A DNA stretch of 64,000 nucleotides from Sva-07 sp963710625 (GCA_963710625.1 CAVQBG010000008.1:62001-126000), one strand, 5' to 3'; shown: positions 34,738 to 43,913, counted from the stretch's first letter. Translations and numbers: made by a program. Notes: generated by a model not told the origin, from the sequence alone.

Positions 34738-35016
34738 ATGTGCCGCAACATCACCACGCTGCGTGGACTGGAACCCGCCGCGACCCCGGAGGAGATCGAG
34801 GCCGGCGCCCGCCAGTACGTCCGCAAGATCAGCGGGGTCCAGAAGACCTCCGCGGCGACCGAAGCGGCGTTCGAACGAGCCGTCGCGGAGATCACCGCGA
34901 CCACCACACGATTGCTCGGCGAGCTCCCGCCCCGCAAGCGGCCCCCGACCACCGAACCCCCGCTGCGACGCCTCGCCCCCTCCTCACCCCGAAAAATGCC
35001 GGAATCCGGTCGCTGA
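34738..35016 (+). CDS. DUF2277 family protein
   Basis: A 92-residue protein opening MCRNITTLRGLEPAATPEEI and continuing QYVRKISGVQKTSAATEAAF, the diagnostic pattern of DUF2277, a small cytosolic family of unknown function. After about residue 75 the sequence turns Pro/Arg-rich and departs from the family. Its last codons (PESGR) and stop lie inside the family 2 palindrome, the TGA falling at the loop, so the repeat has supplied the C-terminus. Co-transcribed with the small GNAT. Confidence 0.85.
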   Translation: MCRNITTLRGLEPAATPEEIEAGARQYVRKISGVQKTSAATEAAFERAVAEITATTTRLLGELPPRKRPPTTEPPLRRLAPSSPRKMPESGR

Positions 35017-35031
35017 GCGACCGGATTTCGG
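34999..35031. terminator. Family 2 palindrome, copy 3 (DUF2277/Nfu convergent gap)
   Basis: Arms CCGGAATCCGGTCGCT and AGCGACCGGATTTCGG pair with one mismatch around a single G. Outward tails are GCGAATTACG on + and CATTTTTCGG on -, the latter a clear T-run. It lies between convergent genes, like copies 1 and 2. The DUF2277 stop codon occupies 35014-35016, at the hairpin loop. Confidence 0.78.
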
Positions 35032-35060
35032 CGAATTACGGGGTGGGCGGGTGGCGCGGG

Positions 35061-35705
35061 TCAGGAGTAGAAGGGGTTCTCGCCGGTCGCGTGGTCGGTG
35101 AGGTCCTTGACCCGCTCGACGCCCTCGATGGCGTCGACCAACATCGTCTGCACACCGTCGAGCATCGTCATCTTGCTCATCGAGCAGCCGTGGCAGCCGC
35201 CGCCCATCGTGAGATAGGCGGTGCCTTCGCCGTCGTGGCCGACGTAGGTGACGAAGCCACCGTGCGCCGCGAGCGCCGGGTTCACCTCGGCGGCCACGAG
35301 CGCCTCGATCTCGGCCGACAGCTCGTCGTCGGCGGACAAACCATCGATCGATGGAGCGGCCGGGCGGTTGGGGTTGCGGATCACGAGACCCTGGGTGGGC
35401 GTGTAGTCGAGCGTCGCACCGGTGAGCAGCTCGACGTCGGCGCCGGGAATGATCACCTTCATGCCGTCGTGGGTGCGGACCTCGTCGGTGAACGCCGCGG
35501 TGAGGAACTCCTCGAACGACAGGTCGTAGCGGAACTCCTCGCCCGGAGCCGACGCGATCGCCAAGCGGAGGCCGAGCTTGTCGCCGTCGACCTCGTCGTC
35601 GCGCAGCTCGCGCAGATGATCGAGCGCTTCAGGTGTCACCACGATGATCGGTTCGCTGGACGCCGCTCCACTCGTCTCCGCGGCCATGGCTTCGAGGGGA
35701 CTCAT
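35061..35705 (-). CDS. Fe-S cluster carrier, NfuA-like (IscA-like plus NifU domain)
   Basis: A 214-residue two-domain protein. The N-terminal half (about residues 18-115) resembles A-type carriers (VTPEALDHLRELRDDE) but lacks the cysteine triad. The C-terminal NifU domain (about 125-205) has the CxxC in GGGCHGCSMSKMT that holds a 4Fe-4S cluster. It delivers clusters to apo-proteins and probably works with a cysteine desulfurase. The ATG at 35705 lies 7 nt after TAGCCT (35713-35718 on this strand). It diverges from the CDF transporter. Confidence 0.87.
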   Translation of the reverse strand: MSPLEAMAAETSGAASSEPIIVVTPEALDHLRELRDDEVDGDKLGLRLAIASAPGEEFRYDLSFEEFLTAAFTDEVRTHDGMKVIIPGADVELLTGATLDYTPTQGLVIRNPNRPAAPSIDGLSADDELSAEIEALVAAEVNPALAAHGGFVTYVGHDGEGTAYLTMGGGCHGCSMSKMTMLDGVQTMLVDAIEGVERVKDLTDHATGENPFYS

Positions 35706-35793
35706 CGAGAAAAGGCTACCGGCCCGTGCGGCCGAGGGGGACCCTGGCGACTCGAGCGGGTCGACGCGGCGGTCGGTGACCTACGCTCTCGCA

Positions 35794-36735
35794 GTGACCG
35801 ACGGCAGCCGCAAGGCGATCTTCGCAGCCTTCTTCGCCAACCTCGGCATTGCCATCTCGAAGTTCGTCGGCTTCCTGATCACGGGATCGGCGAGCCTCCT
35901 CGCCGAGACGGTCCACTCCCTCGCCGACACCGGCAACCAGCTGCTGCTGTTCCTCGGCGGCAAGCGCGCGGCGAAGTCGGAGAGCGCAACACACCCGTTC
36001 GGGTACGGACGTGAACGGTACTTCTGGGCCTTCGCCGTGGCGCTCGTACTGTTCTCGGCCGGCGGGATGTTCGCGCTCTACGAAGGCATCTCGAAGCTGC
36101 GCGACCCCCACGAGGTCGAGAGCATGGGGGTGGCGGTGACGATCCTGGTCGTCGCGATCCTGCTCGAGTCGTACTCGCTGCGCACGGCCGTCCGCGAGTC
36201 GAACCACGTGAAGGGCCCCACCACGAGCTGGTGGGCGTTCGTCCGGCACACCAAACAGCCCGAGCTGCCGGTGGTGCTGCTCGAGGACGTCGGCGCACTC
36301 ATCGGCCTCGTGTTCGCCCTGTGCGGCGTCGTACTCGCCGAGGTCACCGGTGAGCCCCGGTGGGATGCGATGGGCTCGGTGATGATCGGCATCCTGCTCA
36401 TCGTGATCGCGATCGTGTTGATCGTCGAGATGAAGAGTCTGCTGATCGGTGAGTCCGCGAGTGCAACCACGCAGGACGCCATCGCCGAGGCGATCAGGTC
36501 GACGGCGAACGTCGACCAGTTGATCCACATGCGCACCGAACACCTCGGCCCCGACGAGATCCTCGTCGGGGCCAAGATCGAGTTCTCCTCCGCGCTCTCG
36601 GCTGACGAACTCGTGGCGGCGATCAACGACACCGAGGATGCGATCCGTGCGACGACGCCGTCCGCCACCGTGATCTACCTGGAGCCCGATCTCGTGCGGG
36701 CCGACCATCCCGACCTGGCCGACCCGGCGTCGTGA
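35794..36735 (+). CDS. Cation diffusion facilitator (CDF) family metal transporter
   Basis: A 313-residue inner-membrane protein with six predicted helices. The helix-2 metal site is in LLAETVHSLADTGNQ (H and D). A C-terminal cytosolic domain follows (about residues 225-300, EILVGAKIEFSSALSADE). CDF pumps export Zn, Fe, Mn, Co or similar by proton antiport; the ion cannot be read. The GTG at 35794 is preferred because TACGCT (35782-35787) lies 6 nt upstream; an in-frame GTG at 35776 lies before that hexamer. Overlaps the EamA gene by 4 bases. Confidence 0.87.
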   Translation: MTDGSRKAIFAAFFANLGIAISKFVGFLITGSASLLAETVHSLADTGNQLLLFLGGKRAAKSESATHPFGYGRERYFWAFAVALVLFSAGGMFALYEGISKLRDPHEVESMGVAVTILVVAILLESYSLRTAVRESNHVKGPTTSWWAFVRHTKQPELPVVLLEDVGALIGLVFALCGVVLAEVTGEPRWDAMGSVMIGILLIVIAIVLIVEMKSLLIGESASATTQDAIAEAIRSTANVDQLIHMRTEHLGPDEILVGAKIEFSSALSADELVAAINDTEDAIRATTPSATVIYLEPDLVRADHPDLADPAS

Positions 36736-37700
36736 CCGACGGCCGGCGATCGGCACCGCTCGCCGAGCGGTTCAGCGGCCGCACGCTGGCCCTGGTTGCG
36801 ATGGTGGTGGCGGTCGTCAGCTTCTCGTCGAGTTCGTCGTTGATCAAGTGGTCGGAGTCGACCGGCTCGGTGATCGCGTTCTGGCGGATGATCGGCGCGG
36901 TCATCGGTTGGTGGACCGTCCTGTTGGTCCTGAGGGCCCATCGCAGACGACCGCTGCCGACAGCGACCGCGTGGCGCAGTGCGGCACTTCCCGGGTTGTT
37001 CTTCGGCGCCAACATCGCACTGTTCTTCACCGCGATCACCAAGACGAGCATCGCCCACGCCGAGTTCATCGCGGCACTGAACCCGCTGGTGCTGCTGCCG
37101 CTCGGCGCACTGTTCTTCTCCGAGAGCCCGAACTGGAGAGCGCTGCGCTGGGGTGGGCTGTCGATCGTCGGCGTGGCGCTCGTGCTCTTCTTCGGACCGG
37201 AGTCGGGCGCATCGTCGGTCGAGGGTGACCTGCTGATGATCGGCGTGATCGCCCTCTGGACCGGCTACCTGCTGTCGTCGAAGCGGGCGCGGGCCTCGGG
37301 TGTGGGCACGCTCGACTTCATGTCGTGCATGATGCCGATCGGGGTACTGATGGCCGCCCCGATCGCTGCCGTGATCGCCGGAGCCGACGTGTTCGCATTG
37401 AGCGGGCGGGGCTGGACCGTGGTCGTGATCCTCACATTCCTCACCGGGATGCTGTCGCACGGATGCATCGTGTTCGCCCAGCAACACATACCGGTGGCGA
37501 CGATCGGGATCATGCAGACCGCGCAGCCGGCGATCGCCGTGCTGTTCGGGTTCCTGATCCTCGGTGAGGCGGTTCGACTCCCTCAGGTGGTCGGCATGGC
37601 CTTCGTGATCAGCGGCCTGGCCCTGTTCATCCTGACCAGCCAACGGTCGAGCGCAGCACTCGCCGCCTCGGTCGCCGCTGGGGCCGCCGACGCGGCGTGA
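36732..37700 (+). CDS. EamA-family (drug/metabolite) transporter
   Basis: A 322-residue protein with ten predicted membrane helices in two EamA repeats. The first closes with AEFIAALNPLVLLPLGALFFSE, the second with TIGIMQTAQPAIAVLFGFLILGE, where the P-x(2,3)-A...E pattern at repeat ends is diagnostic. Substrates are unknown. The GTG start overlaps the CDF stop (GTGA), so it is translationally coupled to the metal transporter. Confidence 0.87.
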   Translation: MTDGRRSAPLAERFSGRTLALVAMVVAVVSFSSSSSLIKWSESTGSVIAFWRMIGAVIGWWTVLLVLRAHRRRPLPTATAWRSAALPGLFFGANIALFFTAITKTSIAHAEFIAALNPLVLLPLGALFFSESPNWRALRWGGLSIVGVALVLFFGPESGASSVEGDLLMIGVIALWTGYLLSSKRARASGVGTLDFMSCMMPIGVLMAAPIAAVIAGADVFALSGRGWTVVVILTFLTGMLSHGCIVFAQQHIPVATIGIMQTAQPAIAVLFGFLILGEAVRLPQVVGMAFVISGLALFILTSQRSSAALAASVAAGAADAA

Positions 37701-37773
37701 GGCCCAGCCCACCGACGGCGGACGTGCACGCTGCGTTCAAATGAAGTCCGTGACGCCGTGCGAGGATGGTGTC

Positions 37774-38613
37774 ATGCGCATCCTGGTGACGAACGACGAC
37801 GGCATCGACTCGATCGGACTGCACGTGCTCGCCCGTGCGATCTGCGCCCTGGACGGCGATCACGAGGTGGTCGTCATCGCTCCCGACCAGGAGTACTCGG
37901 GCGCCGGCGCGGCGATCGGCGCCCTCCACCTCATCCAGCCGGAGGTGCGGCGGGCCCACATCTCCGACTGCCCAGCCGACGGCATCTGGATGGTGAGTGG
38001 CCCACCTGCACTCTGCGTGTTCTTCGCCAGGCTCGGCGCCTTCGGCGGCGCGTTCGACCTCATCGTGTCGGGGATCAACCCGGGGGCAAACGTCGGGCGG
38101 GCGGTGTACCACTCGGGCACCGTGGGCGCTGCCCTCACCGGCCGCAACGGTCACATCTCCGGCATCGCGATCAGCCAGTCGGTCACCGGGTTCGGCGTCG
38201 AGGGCCAGGGCTGGGACGACACGATCGCATCACAACACTGGGACAGCGCCGCGACGGTCGCTGCCGCGGTTGCACAGTCGCTGCTCGACGACATGCCGGT
38301 CGATCCGGTGGTCGTCAACATCAACGTGCCCGACCTCCCGATCGAGGAGTTCGGTACGTGGAGGTACGCGCAGGTCGGCGATCAACCGCCCCGATCGATG
38401 TCCGCAGCAACGCTCAAGCCGATCCCCGGCCACGAGGATGCCTTCACCGTCGAGATGGGCTGGGGCGACACGGTCGAGCTCGCGCCCGACACCGATGGCG
38501 GGATCATCGAACGCAACAACGTGGCGATCACCTACCTCACCCGGCTGCAGCACGAGGAACGCGACGACCTCGGATCGATCGCCAAGTCGCTCGACACGTT
38601 GCTCCGGGGCTGA
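37774..38613 (+). CDS. surE: 5'/3'-nucleotidase SurE
   Basis: Metal-dependent nucleoside-monophosphate phosphatase. A 279-residue protein with the N-terminal MRILVTNDDGIDSIG (acidic pair NDD), the loop EYSGAGAAIG, and VSGINPGANVG (the SG-x-N-x-G-x-N motif), all at the usual spacing. The ATG at 37774 gives the standard SurE N-terminus. The stop falls inside a 17-bp direct duplication. It converges with a membrane protein gene. Confidence 0.94.
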   Translation: MRILVTNDDGIDSIGLHVLARAICALDGDHEVVVIAPDQEYSGAGAAIGALHLIQPEVRRAHISDCPADGIWMVSGPPALCVFFARLGAFGGAFDLIVSGINPGANVGRAVYHSGTVGAALTGRNGHISGIAISQSVTGFGVEGQGWDDTIASQHWDSAATVAAAVAQSLLDDMPVDPVVVNINVPDLPIEEFGTWRYAQVGDQPPRSMSAATLKPIPGHEDAFTVEMGWGDTVELAPDTDGGIIERNNVAITYLTRLQHEERDDLGSIAKSLDTLLRG

Positions 38614-38638
38614 CGGTGCTCCGGGGCTGACGGTGCTC
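38601..38638. repeat. 17-bp direct duplication at the surE 3' end
   Basis: The unit GCTCCGGGGCTGACGGT occurs twice head to tail (38601-38617 and 38618-38634), followed by a further GCTC. The first copy holds the surE stop, so the second repeats the last codons and stop outside the gene. It looks like a recent slippage duplication. The opposing gene's stop begins at 38637. Confidence 0.9.
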
Positions 38639-40058
38639 AACCGCCCACAGCGGCACGGGCGCCGATCGATGCGATCCGCCCGAGGTCGTCGAGCACCGCG
38701 ACGTCGCCCGGCTCACGGGGGTGGAAACGCAGCAGGCCTGCCTGGTCGGTGAACAGCCCCGAGCTGTCGGCGGACCAAGTGTCCGCATAGAAGATCGAGT
38801 CGACGCGGCCGATGTCGATCGCAGCTCCCGTCTCGGCATCGATGATCTGTCGGACACCGGTGCCCCGGCTGGAGTCGGTGGCGACGACCGACCGACCATC
38901 CGGCGACAGGCGCGTCGACGGATCCACGAATCCGTTGCCGACGAGGGCGGTGAGTGACGCCAGCGCACGCTCGCCGGTCGATGCGTCCACGACCACCTGC
39001 ACACAGGTCAGCGCAGCATCGCACTCCTCGACCGCGAAATGCCCACTTCCCGTCGCCAGCAGATCACCGTCACTCATGCGTCGCACCGTCTGGTCGGGAG
39101 CGATCGCGTACACACCACCGGGACGGTTGACCAGCACCTCACCCGACGGCAGGAAGCTCCGGGCCCAGAACACGTAGTCGTCAAACGCTCCGTCCTTGAC
39201 GGGCGCGAGCGTGCCGTCGCGTTCGAGGACGAACTGCTCCTCGGGGGAATCCCCCGAGCTCGCCGCCGTGGTGACGATGAACCGGTCGGTGCCTGGCCAC
39301 TCCTGCACGAAGATGACGCCATCGGCGATCTCGATCTGATCGATCGGCGCATCGTCGCGCACCACCGTCAGCAGGCGCGACGAGTACACGACGATCGTAT
39401 CCGCGGTCACGACGACCTGCCCGTCGACGCCCGCCGTTCCGAGTGAGATGCTCCGTCCCTGTCCCGACGGGAACTCGACGCGATGCAGGGCGCCATTGTC
39501 GGTGAGCGCGACGAGTTCGGTCGGCGTCTCGATCGCATCGAGCGGTGCCGGCACGGCGATCCCCCATGCGCTCCAGATCGGGGGCTCGCCCGCCTCTGCC
39601 ACCGACCACTCGGCGGCAATCCTCGCCTGCTCGGCCGCGGCGGACTCTGCCTCGGCCAGCGCCTGCGGCGGCGCCGGGATCGTGATGACATCGCCGTCTG
39701 CGCCGACCGCGATCGGCACCGTGATCGGGGTCGGCGACGCGTTCTCCCCGGGATCGCCGGGAAGGGAGGGATCCGAGATCGCGGCCGGCGCATCGGGTGG
39801 CGGGTCGTCGCTGCGGACCAGCGCGACCACACCGGCAACGAGGAGCAGGGCACCGAACCCGGCGGCGATCAGCACCTGGGGTCGCGCCGGGGAGCTCGAC
39901 GTGCCGCCCACAGGAGACCCGGGCGACGTGGGCGATCCGGCAGGGGCGGACTCCGTCGTCCGCGCCGCGACATGCGCGCTGGCGGAGGTCGAGTGGACGG
40001 GTTCGGGCAACCAGTCGTCGCGTTCCCATGGGGAGCGAGTGTCCTCCGGCCCGGTCAT
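38637..40058 (-). CDS. Membrane-anchored protein with extracellular beta-propeller-like domain
   Basis: A 473-residue protein. A Ser/Pro-rich cytosolic N-terminus (about 60 residues) precedes one membrane helix (AAGFGALLLVAGVVALV, about 62-80). A Pro/Ala linker and a long extracellular region follow, with repeated short strands (for example VVVTADTIVVYSSRLLTVV, LSPDGRSVVATDSSRG) that suggest a WD40/TolB-type propeller. There is no catalytic motif I recognise. The ATG at 40058 was chosen over longer frames that run under the divergent SnoaL-like gene. Function unknown. Confidence 0.68.
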   Translation of the reverse strand: MTGPEDTRSPWERDDWLPEPVHSTSASAHVAARTTESAPAGSPTSPGSPVGGTSSSPARPQVLIAAGFGALLLVAGVVALVRSDDPPPDAPAAISDPSLPGDPGENASPTPITVPIAVGADGDVITIPAPPQALAEAESAAAEQARIAAEWSVAEAGEPPIWSAWGIAVPAPLDAIETPTELVALTDNGALHRVEFPSGQGRSISLGTAGVDGQVVVTADTIVVYSSRLLTVVRDDAPIDQIEIADGVIFVQEWPGTDRFIVTTAASSGDSPEEQFVLERDGTLAPVKDGAFDDYVFWARSFLPSGEVLVNRPGGVYAIAPDQTVRRMSDGDLLATGSGHFAVEECDAALTCVQVVVDASTGERALASLTALVGNGFVDPSTRLSPDGRSVVATDSSRGTGVRQIIDAETGAAIDIGRVDSIFYADTWSADSSGLFTDQAGLLRFHPREPGDVAVLDDLGRIASIGARAAVGG

Positions 40059-40101
40059 GCAGGACATTCGACCACACTCCTGCCGCTGTACCGTTGCGGT
40101 G

Positions 40102-40491
40102 GTGGATGCCGCGGTCGAAGTCGCACGGCAGTATCTCGACGCGTTCGCGGGCGGCGAGCCCGATGTGATCAGCGCGCTGGTCACAAACGACTTCGTCAAC
40201 GAGCACCTCGCAGAACTCGGCGGTGGCTGCGTCGGGCGGGCGGAGTACCGCCGACGGCTCCCCGACTTCCTCGGCACGTTCGTCGGGGCGCGGTACACCG
40301 TCGTCGCCATCGGAGCCCTCGACCTCGACGGCCAGGTCGTCGCTCGTTATCGGTTCAACGCCCAGTACGAAGGCACGCCGATCGACATCCCCGGGGTGAT
40401 GTGGTTCGACGTCCGCGACGGGCTCGTCGCACGCCGAACCGACCTGTGGGACTCGCTGACGTTCCTCCGCCAGACCGGCCAGGCCGACTGA
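40102..40491 (+). CDS. SnoaL-like / NTF2-fold protein
   Basis: A 129-residue cone-shaped alpha-beta-barrel protein. The N-terminal helices VEVARQYLDAFAGGEPDVISALV and DFVNEHL, then the strands with YTVVAIGALDLDGQVVARYRF and VMWFDVRDGLVARRTDLWDS, fit SnoaL-like cyclases and isomerases. Substrate unknown. Of two adjacent GTG codons, 40102 is chosen because it lies 7 nt after TACCGT (40089-40094). It is followed by an epoxide-hydrolase-like gene 35 bp downstream and may share its transcript. Confidence 0.78.
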   Translation: MDAAVEVARQYLDAFAGGEPDVISALVTNDFVNEHLAELGGGCVGRAEYRRRLPDFLGTFVGARYTVVAIGALDLDGQVVARYRFNAQYEGTPIDIPGVMWFDVRDGLVARRTDLWDSLTFLRQTGQAD

Positions 40492-40526
40492 ACGTCCGGG
40501 TGCGCGGCACGCGCCATGATGGCGCG

Positions 40527-41483
40527 ATGGACGAACTGCTGGTCGACAACGGCGACATCACACTGCGAGTGGAAGTGACGGGTGCTGGACCGACGCTCCT
40601 GTGCGTGCACGGCTGGCCGGAAGCTCCACACTCGTGGCGGCACCAAGTGACCCACTTCTCCGAGCGCGGGTACCGAGTGGCGGCGATGGACGTGCGCGGG
40701 TACGGCGGCAGTTCGGCACCGACCGAGATCGAGCGCTACACGCTGAAGCAACTCGCCGGCGACGTCGCCGCGGTGGCCGAGGCGCTCGATGACGGGTCGG
40801 TCATCCTGTTCGGCCACGACTGGGGTGCGCCGATCGCGTGGCAGGCGGCGATCCGCCATCCGGATCGTGTTCGGGCGGTGGCGGGTATGAGCGTGCCGCA
40901 CACGCCGGCGATGCCGTTGTCGTTGATCGATCTCTTCGACCAGCTCTACGCCGACCGGTTCTTCTACATGCTCTCGTTCCAGGAGCCGGGGCGCATCGAG
41001 TCGGAGTTCGCCGCCGACACCCGCGCGGCGTTGAAGAAGGTGTACTACGGCTCCTCCGGCGACGCCGCGGCCAACAGCATGCTGGGCGAGGCACCTCGCG
41101 ACGCGCCCTTCCTGTCGGTGCTCCCCGACCCCCCCGTTGGGCCGTTGAGCTTCATGACCGACGACGACCTCGACCGGTACGCGGCCACGTTCGAGCGCGT
41201 GGGCATGATCGGCGCCTTCAACCGGTACCGGGCGCTGCCACTCGACGTCGAGGCGAACACCGACGTGATGGGCGCCACCGTCGACCAGCCGTCGTGCTTC
41301 ATCGCCGGCGAGCGCGACCTCGTGCGGGCGATGGTGCCGGGTGTCGACGCTTTCGCCGACCCGGGCTCCGGCTGCACCGACTTCCGAGGCAGCACCATCA
41401 TTCCCGGCGCCGGACACTGGGTCCAGCAGGAAGCGCCCGAGGAGACCAACGCTGCGCTCGACGCCTTCCTCGCCACGCTCTGA
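40527..41483 (+). CDS. Alpha/beta hydrolase, epoxide-hydrolase type
   Basis: A 318-residue hydrolase. The oxyanion motif is HGWPEAPHSW (about residues 28-37), the nucleophile is Asp in FGHDWGAP (G-x-D-x-G, about 97-104), and the catalytic His is in GAGHWVQQEAPEE. Asp as nucleophile and the HGWPE motif mark epoxide hydrolases and haloalkane dehalogenases, and the Tyr-rich cap (LYADRFFYMLSFQEPG) favours epoxide hydrolase. Substrate unknown. Confidence 0.88.
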   Translation: MDELLVDNGDITLRVEVTGAGPTLLCVHGWPEAPHSWRHQVTHFSERGYRVAAMDVRGYGGSSAPTEIERYTLKQLAGDVAAVAEALDDGSVILFGHDWGAPIAWQAAIRHPDRVRAVAGMSVPHTPAMPLSLIDLFDQLYADRFFYMLSFQEPGRIESEFAADTRAALKKVYYGSSGDAAANSMLGEAPRDAPFLSVLPDPPVGPLSFMTDDDLDRYAATFERVGMIGAFNRYRALPLDVEANTDVMGATVDQPSCFIAGERDLVRAMVPGVDAFADPGSGCTDFRGSTIIPGAGHWVQQEAPEETNAALDAFLATL

Positions 41484-41486
41484 CGC

Positions 41487-42923
41487 TCAGGGCTCCCAGA
41501 GCAGGGTGGTCGGGTGGAACTGACTCCAGGCGAACCAGAACGACTCGTGTGAGCCGAGCGGATCGCCGGAGGTTGCGTCGATCGCCCTGAGTCCACCACC
41601 GTCGGCAACGAGTGCCACCCCCGCCGCCGTGACCTCTCCTCCTGCTGCGAGCACGTCTCGAGCACCATCGGCGGGGAAGGCGACCGGGGCGCCGTCGGGA
41701 GTGATCACACCGAGCACCAGTTCCTGGACGCCGAGTCGCTCGTCGACCTCGCCGATCGGGAAGATCGGTCCGTCGTCGTCCCGACCTCCCAGCGGGTCGA
41801 GCGGGTACGAGCGCCCGACTCCACCGTCCTTCGCGATGATCCTGGTGTCGGGGTGCTCGGACTTCCACTCGCCCCACGTGGTGCGTACGACCGCCGTCTC
41901 CTCGAGCACGACGCCGGCGTCGTGCAGCGGGCCGGACACCGCGACACCGGTGAACGTGTCGAACACCGACTGCGTGCGCAGGTCGTACATCACCTTGTTC
42001 GACCGCGACAGCAGGCCGGAGGTGCGCAGCACCGGGACCTCCTCGGCGCCCTCGTCCGCCGCCTGGTCGGTGCGATAGGCCTGCGCGGAGCCGCACAGGG
42101 TGCAGTACGGGATGCCGAGTCGGCGGTTGCCGAGCGTGAGGTTGAACATCTCGTGGAACTCGGCGATGTTCTTCGGGATCGCCAGTGCCTCGCCGCCTTC
42201 GACGACGCCGAACACGACTGCGTCGTCCGGGTACCAGTCGCCGCCGGTGGCATCGGTGGTCACCGGGTCGTCGAGCGCCGGGATGCAGCCCTGCGGGCAC
42301 CCGTCGGGGTCGCCGAGATCGCGGTCGTCGATCAGCACACCGCCCCAGCTCAGGTGTCGCCAGTCGATGTCCGAGTCGGCATCGACGAAGAAGGGCTCCC
42401 ACGCCGGCTCGACGAGGAGGAAGGGCACCGACTTGTCCTCCCGATAGTCCGGGTAGTCCGGCGTGTCCCAGGCGATCAGGTGGTTGGTGGCGCTGAGCCA
42501 GACGCTGCGCTCGCTGTCGGGATCGTCGGCGATCGACGTTCCGGTGAGCGCCTCGAACGCTTCGACGAGCTCATCGCGGTCGTTGTCGCCGGCGCCGAAG
42601 AACCGCATCAGGTCGGCGACGTACCAGGCGTGCCGGGCATCGCCCGCAGCAGCCAGATCGAGAACGGCCCGCTCGTCGATCTCGCCGACGGCGAGCTGCA
42701 CGCCGATGCGCTCGATGGCATCGCGTGCCCCGGCCGGACCCTCGTCGCCGGCCCCAGGTGACTCCGGTGGGGGCGGATAGCGGAATCGCTGCACGGTCTC
42801 GACCTCGGCCGCGCGATCGGTGTCGGCGTCCGGTTCGTCCCCCGATGTACAAGCAGCCACGGCGACTGCACAGGCGATCGTCAGTGCGGCGATGCGGTGA
42901 CGCCGACCACGGATGCGCAACAT
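41487..42923 (-). CDS. DUF3179 domain lipoprotein
   Basis: A 478-residue predicted lipoprotein. The signal peptide ends in a lipobox AVAAC with Cys25. The large domain contains GIPYCTLCGSAQAY, the cysteine motif characteristic of DUF3179, plus the typical TSGLLSRSNKVMYDLRTQS and FDTFTGVAVSGPL. The family is exported and of unknown function; the CxxC-type motif suggests a redox or metal role. The ATG at 42923 lies 6 nt after TACCCT (42930-42935 on this strand). It converges with the epoxide hydrolase, stops 3 bp apart. Confidence 0.87.
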   Translation of the reverse strand: MLRIRGRRHRIAALTIACAVAVAACTSGDEPDADTDRAAEVETVQRFRYPPPPESPGAGDEGPAGARDAIERIGVQLAVGEIDERAVLDLAAAGDARHAWYVADLMRFFGAGDNDRDELVEAFEALTGTSIADDPDSERSVWLSATNHLIAWDTPDYPDYREDKSVPFLLVEPAWEPFFVDADSDIDWRHLSWGGVLIDDRDLGDPDGCPQGCIPALDDPVTTDATGGDWYPDDAVVFGVVEGGEALAIPKNIAEFHEMFNLTLGNRRLGIPYCTLCGSAQAYRTDQAADEGAEEVPVLRTSGLLSRSNKVMYDLRTQSVFDTFTGVAVSGPLHDAGVVLEETAVVRTTWGEWKSEHPDTRIIAKDGGVGRSYPLDPLGGRDDDGPIFPIGEVDERLGVQELVLGVITPDGAPVAFPADGARDVLAAGGEVTAAGVALVADGGGLRAIDATSGDPLGSHESFWFAWSQFHPTTLLWEP

Positions 42924-43026
42924 GCAGGCAGGGTACGAACCGATCGATGACCGGCTGCGAACGTCCAGCGGAACATGATCGAAACTCGGCGATCGACTCG
43001 GCGTGCTTGGAGGTACTGCGGGGGTC

Positions 43027-43320
43027 CTAGTCCAGAGAGGCGCCTGGGATGCACCCGATCAAGCTGTCGGCCCACGCCTCGAGGCCCGTGCTGAAACCCT
43101 CCATGTCGGTGGCGTCGAAGTTGTCGATCAGGAACTGGGTGTCTTCGTCGGAGAGCTCACCAGTCTTGTCACGCACGCATTCTTCCTGGAATGACGCTTC
43201 GCTCTCGACGAGCAGGTCAGCGAGTTCGGTCTGCGCGGACCCACCCCCACCCTCGTCGCTGCTTCCACACCCGAAGAGCAGCAACGATGCACTGGCTACC
43301 AGCACTGCGGTGATCTTCAT
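43027..43320 (-). CDS. Small lipoprotein of unknown function
   Basis: A 97-residue protein. The signal peptide ends in LLLFGC with Cys18 as lipidation site, followed by a Gly/Ser-rich spacer and an acidic helical domain with two further Cys residues (in QEECVRD and LIGCIPG) that could form a disulfide. No family is recognised. It is probably exported and attached to the membrane surface. The upstream 149 bp to msrB shows no other feature. Confidence 0.72.
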   Translation of the reverse strand: MKITAVLVASASLLLFGCGSSDEGGGGSAQTELADLLVESEASFQEECVRDKTGELSDEDTQFLIDNFDATDMEGFSTGLEAWADSLIGCIPGASLD

Positions 43321-43469
43321 GTCGCCTCGATTCTTGGTCGTGTGATGACCGCGTTCGGCCATTTCGGGCCGACGAGGCAGAGTCGAACGACCCTCACACC
43401 GGCCGGAACACGGACGAAACTCGCGGATCCGCAGGTGCGCACCACGTCGGCTCGGGGCATCCTGTGCGC

Positions 43470-43868
43470 ATGGCTGATCGATCGATTCCCTCCGACGACG
43501 AGTTGCGGCAGCGCCTCACCCCGCTGCAGTACGAGGTCACCCAGCACGCTGCCACCGAGCGTGCGTTCACCGGCGAGTACTGGAACGTCGACGACGACGG
43601 CACCTATCACTGCGTCGTGTGCGACGAGCCGCTGTTCTCGTCCGAGACGAAGTACGACGCCGGGTGCGGGTGGCCGAGCTTCACCGACCCGCTCGCCCAG
43701 GAGAAGATCACTCGCAAGGAGGACCGCTCCCACGGCATGGTCCGCGTCGAGACGGTGTGTGCCAACTGCGGGGCCCACCTCGGCCACGTCTTCCCGGACG
43801 GTCCGGGCCCCACCGGCGACCGTTTCTGCATGAACTCCGCCTCCCTCGACCTCAAGCCCGCCGACTGA
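43470..43868 (+). CDS. msrB: Peptide-methionine (R)-S-oxide reductase
   Basis: Repairs methionine-R-sulfoxide in proteins. A 132-residue MsrB: zinc cysteines C48/C51 (CVVC) and C97/C100 (CANC), GCGWPSFTDPL, HLGHVFPDGP, and catalytic Cys120 in RFCMNSASL. A resolving Cys near residue 66 (AGCGWPS) is also present. The start is ATG at 43470, two codons inside a possible GTG. Its TGA overlaps the first bases of a family 1 palindrome. Confidence 0.95.
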   Translation: MADRSIPSDDELRQRLTPLQYEVTQHAATERAFTGEYWNVDDDGTYHCVVCDEPLFSSETKYDAGCGWPSFTDPLAQEKITRKEDRSHGMVRVETVCANCGAHLGHVFPDGPGPTGDRFCMNSASLDLKPAD

Positions 43869-43898
43869 TTGCAGCAGGGTCAGACCCCGGCTGCAATC
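43867..43898. repeat. Family 1 palindrome, copy 4
   Basis: Arms GATTGCAGC and GCTGCAATC flank the core AGGGTCAGACCCCG. The first two bases are the last two of the msrB stop codon. It ends 2 bp before TATGGT (43901-43906), the likely -10 of the MBL gene, again taking the place of a -35 element. The arms match copies 2 and 5. Confidence 0.88.
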
Positions 43899-43913
43899 GC
43901 TATGGTCGGGCGA

